DNA of 38,453 nucleotides from Actinomadura bangladeshensis (GTDB taxonomy: Bacteria; Actinomycetota; Actinomycetes; Streptosporangiales; Streptosporangiaceae), in contig NZ_SMJW01000052.1 in the NCBI RefSeq assembly GCF_004348335.1, positions 1 to 38,453 of the forward strand, read 5' to 3'. A model generated the notes under the pieces. The model saw only the letters and a list, made by a program, of their open reading frames with translations. It was not told where the DNA came from and did no database searches. The translations under genes were made by a program, and so were the position numbers. Below are positions 28,547 to 37,233 of the stretch, one piece after another; position 1 is the stretch's first letter; the number at the start of each line of letters is the position of its first letter.

Positions 28547-29554
28547 ATGCCCGATATGAAACGGGCGAGCGGGGCGATGTTCGGGCTGGCGTACGGCGAC
28601 TCCCTGGGGGCGCCGACCGAGTTCCTCGGCATGAAGCAGATCCGCAAGCGCTTCGGCGAGCGCGGGCCCGCGCAGCTCACCGGCGATCCGGCGCCGGTGA
28701 CCGACGACACGCAGATGGCGATCGCGGTCGGCCTCGCGCTCCTGGACGCCCTCGCGAACCCGCCCTTCACCCCGGACCTGATCACGCCGATGTGGCGCCG
28801 GCGCTTCATCGACTGGCTCAACAGCCCCGACAACGACCGGGCGCCGGGCAACACGTGCCTGCGCGCGTGCCGGGGCCTGGAGGCCGGGCGCCCCTGGGTG
28901 GAGGCGACCGTGGCGGGCTCCAAGGGCTGCGGCGCCAACATGCGCGTCGCGCCGGTCGGCCTCGCGCCCGGCCTGACGGACGAGACGCGGGCGGGCGCCT
29001 CCCAGCTCCAGGCGGCCCTCACCCACGGGCACCCGACCGGGCTCGCCGCCAGCGAGCTGACCGCGTTCGCCGTCCGGTGGCTGGCCGACGGCATGGACCC
29101 GTCCGACCTGCCCGGCGCGCTCCGCGCCCGCTGCCGCGACCAGCGCACCGCCTACCGCGAGCGCTGGCTCGGCGAACTGTGGCAGCGGCCCGGCATGGAC
29201 TCGCCGGAGACGTTCATCGCGCGCGGCTGGGACGAGTGCCTGGCCGTCCTCGACCGCCTGGACGAGGCCCTCCGGCGCGGCGACCGGGCGTCCGACCCGT
29301 GCGAGATCACCGGCGCGGGCTGGGTCGCCGAGGAGGCCCTCGCCACGGGCCTGCTGTGCTTCCTGCTGTTCCCGGACGAGCCGGTCGAGGCGATCCGGCG
29401 CGGCGCCGCCAGCTCCGGCGACTCCGACTCGATCGCCTGCCTGGCCGGCGCGTTCGCCGGCGCCCGCCTCGGCATGGACGCCTGGCCGGACGAGTGGCGC
29501 ACCCGCATCGAGTACGCCGATGACCTGGCGAAGATCGGCGGCGCCTGGGACTGA
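28547..29554 (+). CDS. ADP-ribosylglycohydrolase family protein
   Basis: About 335 residues of the DraG/ADP-ribosylhydrolase family, which removes ADP-ribose from proteins or small molecules using a binuclear Mg2+ site. The N-terminal FGLAYGDSLGAPTEF and VTDDTQMA motifs and the C-terminal GDSDSIACLAGAFAGA carry the metal-binding acidic residues. The start is ambiguous: ATG 28547 sits almost on the GAGGAAG, while ATG 28556 gives a 10-nt spacing. It lies 6 nt after the AraC gene and may be read through from it. Confidence 0.88.
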   Translation: MPDMKRASGAMFGLAYGDSLGAPTEFLGMKQIRKRFGERGPAQLTGDPAPVTDDTQMAIAVGLALLDALANPPFTPDLITPMWRRRFIDWLNSPDNDRAPGNTCLRACRGLEAGRPWVEATVAGSKGCGANMRVAPVGLAPGLTDETRAGASQLQAALTHGHPTGLAASELTAFAVRWLADGMDPSDLPGALRARCRDQRTAYRERWLGELWQRPGMDSPETFIARGWDECLAVLDRLDEALRRGDRASDPCEITGAGWVAEEALATGLLCFLLFPDEPVEAIRRGAASSGDSDSIACLAGAFAGARLGMDAWPDEWRTRIEYADDLAKIGGAWD

Positions 29555-29559
29555 GCCCG

Positions 29560-29979
29560 CTAGGACGCCGACCAGCCCGTCCAGGAGTCGATGGTGATCG
29601 CTATGACCGGCCCCTCGGGCGGACGCCCGCGGTACTGGGCGTAGCGGTCGGCGAGGAGGCGGACGGGCTCGGCCATCCGCGCGGGGTCCTCGACGACCTG
29701 GGCGCGGCCGTCCACCCGGACCCACCACAGGCGCGACCAGTCGTCCTCATAGTGGTCGGCCAGCAGCGCGACGCGGGGGTTGGCGCGGACGTTCGCCAGC
29801 CGCCGCAGGTCCCGGGTGCTCTTCGGCTTGTGGTCGACGGCCGTGTAGACGCTGCCCCGGTGGACGGCGAACGTCACCGGGACGAGGTGCGGCCGCCCGT
29901 CCTCCCCCACGGTCGCCAGGCGCACGATCGGGACGGACGCCAGGAGGCGGCGCGCGTCGTCCGGTGAGAGCTTCGGCAC
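29560..29979 (-). CDS. PPOX-class F420-dependent oxidoreductase (TIGR03668-like)
   Basis: 139 residues forming the split-barrel flavin/F420-binding fold. Motifs seen are RLATVGEDGRPHLVPVTFAV, DHKPKSTRDLRRLANVRANPR, and DDWSRLWWVRVDGRAQVV. The family uses deazaflavin F420 rather than FMN, consistent with an actinobacterial host. The start is GTG 29979 with AGGGG directly in front. Confidence 0.85.
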   Translation of the reverse strand: MPKLSPDDARRLLASVPIVRLATVGEDGRPHLVPVTFAVHRGSVYTAVDHKPKSTRDLRRLANVRANPRVALLADHYEDDWSRLWWVRVDGRAQVVEDPARMAEPVRLLADRYAQYRGRPPEGPVIAITIDSWTGWSAS

Positions 29980-29998
29980 CCCCTCACCCTGCCACGGT

Positions 29999-30802
29999 TC
30001 AGTCCTTGAAGTCCGGCGGGCGGTGCTGCTTGCGCGCCCTGATCGCCTCTTCGAAGTTCTGCGTGGTGAGGCGGACGTAGAGCTGGGCGAGGCCCTCCTG
30101 GCCCATGTGCGCGTCGAGGCTCGCGGCGTCCAGGCCGGACCACAGCATCCGCTTCGTCAGCTCGACGCCGGGGCGGCTGAACCCGGCGATGCGCTCGGCG
30201 AGGTCGTAGCAGGAGTCGAGGAGCTTGTCGCCGGGGACGACGCGGGAGAGCAGGCCGATGCGCTCGGCCTCGGCGGCGTCCACGTCCCGTCCGGACAGCA
30301 TCAGCTCGAAGGCGCGGGAGGCTCCGATGGCGCGCGGCAGCAGGTAGCTGAGGCCGAGTTCGCTCGCGGTGAGGCCGTTGTTGATCCCGGCGGCGCGGAA
30401 CAGGGCGGTGTCGGAGCCGAGCCGGATGTCGGCGGCCAGGGACAGGCAGAGCCCGCCGCCGATCGCGGGTCCGTTGATCGCCGCGATGACCGGCTGGTGG
30501 ACGCGGCGCATCGCGCGGATCACGTCGTCGAGCAGCTCCATCGAGCGGAGCGCGATGGTCGGGAGCGTCAGCCCGTCGATGCCGGGGATGTCGCCGGGGT
30601 TCTCCAGGTCCGCCCCGGAGCAGAAGCCGCGCCCGGCGCCGGTGATGACGACGGCGCGGGTGTCGTTGTCGAGGCTCACCTGCTCGAGCGCCTCGCGGAA
30701 CGGGACCATCACGTCGAAGGCCATCGCGTTCATGCGCTCGGGCCGGTTGAGCGTGATGAGGGTGAGGTGCGGGCGCGGCCTGTCGATCAGGACGAAGGGC
30801 AA
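29999..30802 (-). CDS. Enoyl-CoA hydratase/isomerase family protein
   Basis: 267 residues of the crotonase family. The two oxyanion-hole segments GAGRGFCSGAD and GPAIGGGLCLSLAADI are clear, and ASELGLSYLLPR supplies the usual acidic region. The start is TTG 30802, supported by GGGAGG 6 nt upstream; an ATG start would lose the first strand. It lies 36 nt downstream of the class II aldolase gene on the same strand, with an inverted repeat in between. Confidence 0.9.
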   Translation of the reverse strand: MPFVLIDRPRPHLTLITLNRPERMNAMAFDVMVPFREALEQVSLDNDTRAVVITGAGRGFCSGADLENPGDIPGIDGLTLPTIALRSMELLDDVIRAMRRVHQPVIAAINGPAIGGGLCLSLAADIRLGSDTALFRAAGINNGLTASELGLSYLLPRAIGASRAFELMLSGRDVDAAEAERIGLLSRVVPGDKLLDSCYDLAERIAGFSRPGVELTKRMLWSGLDAASLDAHMGQEGLAQLYVRLTTQNFEEAIRARKQHRPPDFKD

Positions 30803-30820
30803 AGCGGGCCTCCCGGAGTC

Positions 30821-30840
30821 AACCTAGCAAGCGTTAGGTT
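30821..30840. promoter_or_regulatory. Inverted repeat between aldolase and enoyl-CoA hydratase genes
   Basis: AACCTAGC and GTTAGGTT form 8-nt arms with one mismatch around AAGC. The repeat touches the TAA of the aldolase and lies 18 nt before the TTG of the hydratase. The core resembles TetR operators seen in front of acyl-CoA metabolism genes. The lack of a T tract argues against a terminator. Confidence 0.4.
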
Positions 30841-31483
30841 ACACACGTGGGAACGCGGGCGGGGCGAGACCGCGCTCCACCACCTTCGCCAGCTCGTCGT
30901 CGGTCAGGACGCGCGGCTCGCCGATCATCCTGGCCCGCACGTACACGCCGCAGAGCCATTCGAGCAGGCGCGCGTTCTCGAACGCCTCGTCCAGGTCGCG
31001 GCCGATCGCCACGCCGCCGTGGTTGGCCATCAGCGCGGCGCGCCTGCCGCCCTCCATCGCCCGCCGGACGTTCTCCGCCAGCTCCGGCGTCCCGTACGTG
31101 GCGTACTCGGCGACCTTCACCACGCCGCCGAGGAGCAGGGTGTTGTAGTGGATCGGCGGCAGCTCGGACATGGTCGTGGCCACGACGGCGCCGTAGGTCG
31201 AGTGCGTGTGGACGATCGCGGCCGCCGGGGTCGCGTCGTAGAGGGCCAGGTGCATCGGCGTCTCCGACGACGGCGCCCGCTCGCCCTCGACGAGCTGCGA
31301 GGAGAGGTTCACCACCGGGCAGTCGGCGGGCTCCATCCGGTCGAGCATCATGCCGCCGGGCGTGACCGCGACCAGGTCGCCCAGCCGGACGCTGATGTTG
31401 CCCGACGCGCCGGTCACCAGACCGGTCTCGGCCAGCCGCCGGCCGATGGCGCACAGCTCATGCCGTTCATCTTTCAACAACAT
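30839..31483 (-). CDS. Class II (zinc) aldolase, L-fuculose-phosphate aldolase-like
   Basis: 214 residues, the length of FucA-type aldolases, which cleave a phosphorylated ketose to dihydroxyacetone phosphate and an aldehyde. The zinc ligands are visible as H92, H94 (HTHSTYG) and H155 (ANHGG), and the catalytic glutamate as E74 (SSETPMH). These fall within a residue of the E. coli FucA positions. GAGAGG lies 8 nt before ATG 31483. The gene is divergent from a PfkB kinase, which may make its phosphorylated substrate. Confidence 0.9.
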   Translation of the reverse strand: MLLKDERHELCAIGRRLAETGLVTGASGNISVRLGDLVAVTPGGMMLDRMEPADCPVVNLSSQLVEGERAPSSETPMHLALYDATPAAAIVHTHSTYGAVVATTMSELPPIHYNTLLLGGVVKVAEYATYGTPELAENVRRAMEGGRRAALMANHGGVAIGRDLDEAFENARLLEWLCGVYVRARMIGEPRVLTDDELAKVVERGLAPPAFPRV

Positions 31484-31555
31484 TGCGAATACCTCTCACG
31501 TTCTGCGCTCTCCACCGCGTACGCTACGGCCCTGACGATCATTAAGGGGCCCGTC

Positions 31556-32473
31556 ATGACCGTTGTCACTCTCGGCGCGCACATCCTGGACGTGCTCGCC
31601 CGGCCCGTCGAGGGCATCCCGGACGGGCAGGACACCGTCGTCGTGGAGCAGATCCGGGTGACCGCCGCCGGCGCCGCCGCCGGGACCGCGGTGGCGCTCG
31701 CCCGGCTCGGCAACGAGGTCATCTCGGTCGGCGCGATCGGCGACGACGACCTCGGCGACCTGCTCGTGGCGATCATGACCCGGAACGGCGTGGACGCGAC
31801 CGGCCTCGTCCGCCGGACCGCCGACCAGACGAGCGCCTCCATCCTGCCGATCCGGCCGGACGGCGGGCGGCCGAGCTTCCACGTCCCGGGCGCCAACCTG
31901 ACCCTCACCGCGGGCGCGGTGGGGCCCGGCCTGCTCAGCGCGGCGGGCGTCGTCCACCTCGGCGGGCCCGACGTCACGTTCGGGCTCAACGACCCGGCGT
32001 TCTTCGAGATGCTCGCAGCCGCCCGCCGGACGGGCACGGTCGTCACCATGGACCTGCTGTCCAACATGCCCGACCTGCTGGCGGGCGCCGCCGCCTTCCT
32101 GCCGCACGTCGACCACTTCCTGCCGAACGAGGAGCAGGCCGCGGCGATGACCGGCGAGAGCGACCCGGAGAAGGCCGCGCGGGCGCTGCTCGACCGCGGC
32201 CCGGGGACCGTGGTCGTCACCCTCGGCGCGGACGGCAGCCTCGTCGCGACCGCCGAGGGCGTCCACCGGCTGCCCGCCCTGCCGGTCGAGGTCGTCGACA
32301 CGACGGGCTGCGGCGACGCGTACTGCGCCGGGTTCATCACCGGGCTCGCGCACGGCCGGGAGGTCCTGGAGGCGGCCCGCTGGGGCACCGCGGCGGCGGC
32401 GACCGTCGCGCAGGGCCTCGGCTCCGACGCGTGCCTCACCGGCCTGGACGCCGTCCTCGCGCTGCTCGCGTGA
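31556..32473 (+). CDS. PfkB/ribokinase-family carbohydrate kinase
   Basis: 305 residues. ATP-dependent phosphorylation of a sugar or nucleoside is expected. The C-terminal PfkB signature VDTTGCGDAYCAGF has the catalytic base D254; the N-terminal region has the substrate lid strands and AAAGTAVALARLG. AAGGGG precedes ATG 31556. The aldolase starts 72 nt away on the other strand. The pair could form a short sugar-phosphate degradation route, but no isomerase is present here. Confidence 0.88.
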   Translation: MTVVTLGAHILDVLARPVEGIPDGQDTVVVEQIRVTAAGAAAGTAVALARLGNEVISVGAIGDDDLGDLLVAIMTRNGVDATGLVRRTADQTSASILPIRPDGGRPSFHVPGANLTLTAGAVGPGLLSAAGVVHLGGPDVTFGLNDPAFFEMLAAARRTGTVVTMDLLSNMPDLLAGAAAFLPHVDHFLPNEEQAAAMTGESDPEKAARALLDRGPGTVVVTLGADGSLVATAEGVHRLPALPVEVVDTTGCGDAYCAGFITGLAHGREVLEAARWGTAAAATVAQGLGSDACLTGLDAVLALLA

Positions 32474-32474
32474 G

Positions 32475-34025
32475 TCAGATCTTCTGCTTCTGCCCCTCCC
32501 AGTAGGGGTCGCGCAGCAGGCGCTTGTAGAGCTTGCCGGTCGGCGTCCTCGGCATCCGCTCGACGAAGTCGACCGAGCGCGGGGCCTTGTACCCGGCGAG
32601 CGACGTGCGGACGTGCCCGATCAGCTCGGCGGCGAGCGCATCGGACGGCTCGGCGCCTTCGGCGAGTTCCACGGCCGCCTTGACCTGCTCGCCGAACTCC
32701 TCGTCCGGGACGCCGAACACCGCCACGTCGCGGACGGCCGGATGGGTGATCAGCACGCCCTCGATCTCGGCCGGGTAGATGTTCACCCCGCCGCTGATGA
32801 TCATGTCGATGACGCGGTCGGACAGGAACAGGTAGCCGTCCTCGTCCAGGTGGCCGACGTCGCCGGTGGTGAACAGGCCGTCCGCGCGGTGCACCGAGCG
32901 GGTCTTCTCCTCGTCGCCCCAGTAGGCGACGTCGTCACCGCTCGTGTACCGGAAGAAGATCTGGCCGCGCTCGCCGACGGCGGCCGGCTCGCCGTCCTCG
33001 CGCAGGATGTGGACCTCGGTGGTGGGCAGCGGCAGGCCGACGCTGCCGGGCTTGCGCAGCCACTCCTCGGCGGTGATGACGCTGTTCACCGACGCCTCGG
33101 TGGAGCCGTAGTACTCGTGCACGACCGGCCCGAACCAGTCGATCATCCGCCGCTTGACCTCGGGCGGGCAGGGCGCGGCGCCGTGCCACACGGCCGCGAG
33201 GCTGGACCCGTCGAACGCCGCGCGCGCCTCCTCGTCCAGCCGCAGCAGCCGGACGAACTGGGTCGGGACGAGGTGGACGTTCGTGATCGCGTGCTCGTCG
33301 ATGAGCCGCAGCGCCGCGGCCGGGTCGAAGTCGCGCCGCATCACCACCGAACGCCCGCGGAGCAGGAACACCAGCGACCACAGCCACTGCGCCGAGTGGT
33401 AGACGGGCCCGACGAGCAGCGACCGGCCGTCCGCCGGGATCCGCAGCACCTCGGCGAACACGTCGCCGATCAGGCTCGCCGTCTCGATCGGCGCGCCCGC
33501 GCCCAGCTGCGTGCGGCTGACGCCCTTCGGCCGCCCGGTGGTGCCCGAGGTGTAGAACATCGGGAAGCCCATCACCGGGTCGGCGATCTCCTCCCCGGCG
33601 CCGGTCGCGAGGAACTCCTCGTACGGGGTGAAGCCCTCGACGGCGCCGCCGAAGGCCACCCGGGCGTCCAGGCCGAGGCCGTCGGACGCCTCGCGCGCGA
33701 CGCCGCCGAAGGCGTCCTCGGAGAACAGCGCCCGCGCGCCCGCGTCGGCCAGGACGTAGCGCAGCTCGTCGGCCGTCCAGTGCCAGTTGACCATCACGTA
33801 GCGGAGCCCGATGTGGCCGGCGGCGCACATCAGCTCGAAGGACTCGCGCCGGTTGCCGGAGTGGATCGCGATCGCGTCGCCGGTGCCGAGGCCCAGCCCG
33901 CGCAGCGCGTTCGCCAGCCGGCCGGTCCGCGCGTCCAGCTCCCGCCACGAGGTACTGCCGCGTTCGTCGGTGATGGCGGGTTCGTCCGGCTTGGCATCGG
34001 CGTACGGGCGGAGCAGTTCGGCCAT
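32475..34025 (-). CDS. AMP-dependent acyl-CoA synthetase/ligase
   Basis: 516 residues with all expected motifs: FYTSGTTGRPKG (P-loop-like A3), EYYGSTEAS (A5), TTGDVGHLDEDGYLFLSDR (A7/A8), and PRTPTGKLYKRLLR with the C-terminal lysine. It activates a carboxylic acid as an adenylate and forms the CoA thioester; the chain type cannot be told. GGAGG lies 6 nt before ATG 34025. Its stop is 1 nt from the convergent kinase stop. It is a complete ANL enzyme, in contrast to the split one at 17513-19066. Confidence 0.92.
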   Translation of the reverse strand: MAELLRPYADAKPDEPAITDERGSTSWRELDARTGRLANALRGLGLGTGDAIAIHSGNRRESFELMCAAGHIGLRYVMVNWHWTADELRYVLADAGARALFSEDAFGGVAREASDGLGLDARVAFGGAVEGFTPYEEFLATGAGEEIADPVMGFPMFYTSGTTGRPKGVSRTQLGAGAPIETASLIGDVFAEVLRIPADGRSLLVGPVYHSAQWLWSLVFLLRGRSVVMRRDFDPAAALRLIDEHAITNVHLVPTQFVRLLRLDEEARAAFDGSSLAAVWHGAAPCPPEVKRRMIDWFGPVVHEYYGSTEASVNSVITAEEWLRKPGSVGLPLPTTEVHILREDGEPAAVGERGQIFFRYTSGDDVAYWGDEEKTRSVHRADGLFTTGDVGHLDEDGYLFLSDRVIDMIISGGVNIYPAEIEGVLITHPAVRDVAVFGVPDEEFGEQVKAAVELAEGAEPSDALAAELIGHVRTSLAGYKAPRSVDFVERMPRTPTGKLYKRLLRDPYWEGQKQKI

Positions 34026-34094
34026 CGGCCACCTCCTGGAACGCGGCAGGGTCCTGGAAGGCGACTCTAGAACCGGTTCACCGGAAAGACCAGG

Positions 34095-34739
34095 TCAGAA
34101 CCCGGTCCGTGCGACGGGCGACCCGTACAGGACGGCGTCGGCGGCGCCCGCGAGCTGCTCCAGGCGGAAGACCTCCGTGCGGTGGAACGGCGGCGCGCCC
34201 GTCCGGGCGGCGACCAGCGCGACGGCGCCCAGGGCGAGCGGGCACACCGCGAACTGGGTGCCGTCCGGCGCGGTGAAGGCGCGCGGCCGCAGCGGCTCCA
34301 GGCCCGGCAGGTCCGCGCCCGACACGCCGCCGACGCTGGCGTGCACGAGGATCGCCGCGTCGTCCCCCGACGGTTCGGCGAGGCCCGCCCAGTCGGCGCT
34401 CAGCAGGGCCGGGACGGCGTCGGCGAGGATCTCCATCCCGCGCTCGGGGACGGCCCCGACCTGCCCGATCACGGCCGCGTCCGGGAACGCGCCCTGCGGC
34501 TCCTGGGTCGGCCAGATGCCGACGACGTCCACGCCCTGGACCGAGCCGAGGCCCTCCATCAGCCGTTCGATGCCCGCACCGACGGGCCACGCGACCGTGA
34601 AATCGTCCATGGCCCGGCCGTTGCCGCGCTCCAGCACCGCCATCTGCACGACGTCGGCGCCCGCCGCGCCGAGGGTGCGGGCCACCTGCCCGAGCGACCC
34701 GGGGCGGTCCGGCAGCCGGACTCGTATCCGCAGCAACAT
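34095..34739 (-). CDS. ACT-domain protein
   Basis: 214 residues. The N-terminal 70 residues form an ACT domain (RIRVRLPDRPGSLGQVARTL, GADVVQMAVLERG), usually a small-ligand sensor. The rest is an Ala/Gly-rich region without a recognised catalytic motif (AVCPLALGAVALVAARTG). ATG 34739 is preceded by GGAGG at 5 nt. The role is unknown. The 209 nt upstream, up to the GrpE-like gene, hold no gene I can support. Confidence 0.8.
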   Translation of the reverse strand: MLLRIRVRLPDRPGSLGQVARTLGAAGADVVQMAVLERGNGRAMDDFTVAWPVGAGIERLMEGLGSVQGVDVVGIWPTQEPQGAFPDAAVIGQVGAVPERGMEILADAVPALLSADWAGLAEPSGDDAAILVHASVGGVSGADLPGLEPLRPRAFTAPDGTQFAVCPLALGAVALVAARTGAPPFHRTEVFRLEQLAGAADAVLYGSPVARTGF

Positions 34740-34948
34740 GGGCACCTCCAGTTCCGCGCCGGCACGTCCGGGCGAGGCCCCCAGCCTGGGCGACGCCCGT
34801 TTCCCCGGTGTTACCCCTCCGTGTCGTTCGGAGAACTCGGCGGCACATGTCGGTGCTGGAATGACGGGTACGGGTCAAACTAGAGTCCAGACAAGGTCAT
34901 CACCAGGGCCTGTCGTCCGCCTGCCGTCCAGCATTAAGGTAACCGCAC

Positions 34949-35614
34949 GTGTCGAGGGACGGGGAACCCCCAGTCAACGAGGACTCCGGAGCAGCGCCGG
35001 AGCCCGCCTCCGCCGGGGACGAGGCGGACGGCGCGGCGTTCCGCGCGGACGTCCGGGACGCCCTCGCCGGGCTGGCGGCGCGGCTGGACCGCGAGCACGA
35101 GCGGGCGGCGCACCGCGAGGCCGTCATCGACCGGCTGCACGAGGAGAACCAGCGGCTGCGGCGCGGCGAGCTGCAGGGCATGCTCGAACCCGTCCGCACC
35201 GCGCTGTACCGGCTGCACGACCAGGCCAGGCGCGAGTCCGACCGGCTCGCCGCGCCCGACCTCGCCGAACCGCCCGACCCGCGGCGGACCGCGCTGCTGC
35301 TGGCGGCGCTCGCCGACGACGTCGCCGACGCGCTGGCGCGGCTCGGGGTCGAGCGCTTCACGGTCGAGCCCGGCGCGCCCTACGACGCGGCCCGGCACCG
35401 CCCGGTCGCGGTCACGCCCGTCACCGACCCGCTGGCGGACGGCACCGTCACCGCCGTCCAGGCCGACGGGTTCGAGCAGAGCGGGAAGGTGCTGCGCAAG
35501 GCGGCGGTGAGCGTCGGCAAGCTCGACGGAGCCTCGGTCAAAGCCGCCCCAAGTCGCCACGGCGGGGCCGAACGTGGCGAGACGATGAATTCTGGACTCG
35601 GGACCGACAGGTGA
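34949..35614 (+). CDS. GrpE-like nucleotide exchange factor
   Basis: 221 residues. A charged N-terminal coiled coil (AARLDREHERAAHREAVIDR to ENQRLRRGE) is followed by a helical segment and a C-terminal beta region (EPGAPYDAARHRPVAVTPV, GTVTAVQADGFEQSGKVLRK). The latter matches the end of the GrpE family. It is divergent from housekeeping GrpE and sits 7 nt before a dedicated Hsp70, so it probably serves that protein. GTG 34949 has AAGG at 9 nt. Confidence 0.78.
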   Translation: MSRDGEPPVNEDSGAAPEPASAGDEADGAAFRADVRDALAGLAARLDREHERAAHREAVIDRLHEENQRLRRGELQGMLEPVRTALYRLHDQARRESDRLAAPDLAEPPDPRRTALLLAALADDVADALARLGVERFTVEPGAPYDAARHRPVAVTPVTDPLADGTVTAVQADGFEQSGKVLRKAAVSVGKLDGASVKAAPSRHGGAERGETMNSGLGTDR

Positions 35615-35621
35615 GAGGGAC

Positions 35622-37205
35622 ATGGCTGTCTACGGGATCGACCTCGGAACCACGTACTCCTGCATTGCCTCCATCGACGATGTAGGGCGGCCCGCGGTCC
35701 TGCGCAACCTGGAGGGCACCGACACCACGCCGTCCGTCGTCTTCTTCGAGAGCGGCGAGAACGTCGTCGTCGGCGCCACCGCCAAGGACACCGCGGTGCT
35801 GGAGCCCGACAACGTCGTCAGCCTGATCAAGCGCGACATGGGCCGGGACGTGACGCGGCCCATCCACGGCATCGATTTCACGCCGGAGGAGATCTCGGCG
35901 TTCGTCCTGCTGAAGCTCGCGACGGACGCGCGCACCACCACCGGCGAGGACGCCCGCGACGTCGTCATCACCGTCCCGGCCTACTTCGGCGCCGCCGAGC
36001 GCGACGCGACCCGCAAGGCGGGGCGGATCGCCGGGCTGAACGTCATCGACATCGTGTCCGAGCCGATCGCCGCCGCGATCACCTACGGCGTCCTCAACCC
36101 CGAGCAGGACCGCACGATCCTGGTGTACGACCTCGGCGGCGGGACGTTCGACACCACCGTCATCGCGCTGCGGGAAGGCCACATCGAAGTCGTGTGCACC
36201 GACGGCGACCACGAGCTCGGCGGCGCCGACTGGGACGCGCGGCTCGTGGAGCACCTCGCCGAGCGGTTCCGCGAGGAGCACCCCGGCGCGGGCGACCCGC
36301 TCGACGACAAGCAGACCGAGCAGCAGCTCCGCCGCGACGCCGAGGACGCCAAGAAGGCCCTCACCACCCGCACGGCCCACACCGTGCGGGTGATGCACGG
36401 CGGCCGGGTCGCGGCGGTCGAGGTGACGCGGGAGAAGCTGGAGGAGCTGACCAAGGACCTCCTCGACCGCACCGTGGAGATCACCGGCCGGACGCTGTCG
36501 ACCGCCGCCGAGAAGGGCGTCGACGACTACGACGACCTCGTCCTCGTCGGCGGGTCCACGAAGATGCCGGTGGTCGCGGCGCGGCTGGCGACCGAGCTGG
36601 GCCTCACCCCCCGCCTGCAGGACCCCGACCTCGCGGTCGCGAAGGGCGCGGCGCTGTACGCGTTCGAGGAGACCTACCGGCGGCTCGTCCGGGAGGGCGC
36701 CGCCGAGCGGGCCGAGGAGATGGCGGTCCGGGCGGGCCTGTCCGCCGAGCAGCAGAAGCAGATCGCCGGACGGCAGATCAAGACGGTCGCCTCGCACGCC
36801 TTCGGGATCGTCGTGGTCGACCGGGAGACCGGCGCGGAGAACGTCGCGCACCTCGTGCACGCCAACGACGAGCTGCCCGCCGCGAAGACCGAGGACTTCT
36901 TCACCGTCTACGACGACCAGACGTCCGCCGACATCCGGGTCATGGAGCAGGCCGGGGTCGTGGAGTCCGGCGACCTGATCGACAACACCGAGATCGCGAC
37001 CGGGGAGATCCGGGTGCCGCCGGGCAAGAAGGCGGGCTGGCCGATCGGCGTCACGTTCGCGCTCGACTCGTCCGGGCTGCTGAACGTCACGGCCGTGGAG
37101 AAGGAGACCGGCGAGCGGCTGGAGCTGAAGGTGGACGTCGGCGGCATGTCCGAGGAAGAGGTCGAACGCTCCCGCAAGGCCCTCTCCCGCGTCCAGGTGA
37201 GCTGA
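35622..37205 (+). CDS. Hsp70-family chaperone lacking the C-terminal lid
   Basis: 527 residues. The nucleotide-binding domain is complete: GIDLGTTYSCIA at the start, TVPAYFGAAERDATRKAG, VYDLGGGTFDTTVI, and LVGGSTKMPVV. A beta-type substrate-binding region follows (GEIRVPPGKKAGWPIGVTFA, LLNVTAVEKETGERLELKV). The protein then ends about 100 residues earlier than housekeeping DnaK, without the helical lid. GAGAGG precedes ATG 35622. It is in an operon with the GrpE-like gene and the following unknown gene; no J-domain protein is visible nearby. Confidence 0.9.
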   Translation: MAVYGIDLGTTYSCIASIDDVGRPAVLRNLEGTDTTPSVVFFESGENVVVGATAKDTAVLEPDNVVSLIKRDMGRDVTRPIHGIDFTPEEISAFVLLKLATDARTTTGEDARDVVITVPAYFGAAERDATRKAGRIAGLNVIDIVSEPIAAAITYGVLNPEQDRTILVYDLGGGTFDTTVIALREGHIEVVCTDGDHELGGADWDARLVEHLAERFREEHPGAGDPLDDKQTEQQLRRDAEDAKKALTTRTAHTVRVMHGGRVAAVEVTREKLEELTKDLLDRTVEITGRTLSTAAEKGVDDYDDLVLVGGSTKMPVVAARLATELGLTPRLQDPDLAVAKGAALYAFEETYRRLVREGAAERAEEMAVRAGLSAEQQKQIAGRQIKTVASHAFGIVVVDRETGAENVAHLVHANDELPAAKTEDFFTVYDDQTSADIRVMEQAGVVESGDLIDNTEIATGEIRVPPGKKAGWPIGVTFALDSSGLLNVTAVEKETGERLELKVDVGGMSEEEVERSRKALSRVQVS

Positions 37206-37233
37206 GCGCCCCGCCGACCCCCTGGAGGCGCCC

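Noticed and set aside
30023-31555. N-terminal extension of the PfkB kinase frame across the hydratase and aldolase genes
   Set aside because: It is antisense to two clear genes. ATG 31556 has AAGGGG upstream and begins exactly at the first kinase strand.
26193-32473. Acyl-CoA dehydrogenase, hydratase, aldolase and kinase as tailoring genes of the peptide cluster
   Set aside because: They are separated from the NRPS by degenerate regulators and face various directions. Nothing ties them to the peptide beyond proximity.
32475-34025. Acyl-CoA synthetase as the trans-acting loader for NRPS module 2
   Set aside because: It is a CoA ligase-type ANL enzyme 13 kb away among lipid genes. Its motifs differ from NRPS A domains, while the split protein next to the NRPS supplies exactly the missing part.
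34740-34948. HspR (HAIR) or CIRCE heat-shock operator before the GrpE-like gene
   Set aside because: I looked for CTTGAGT-N7-ACTCAAG and for the CIRCE repeat and found neither.
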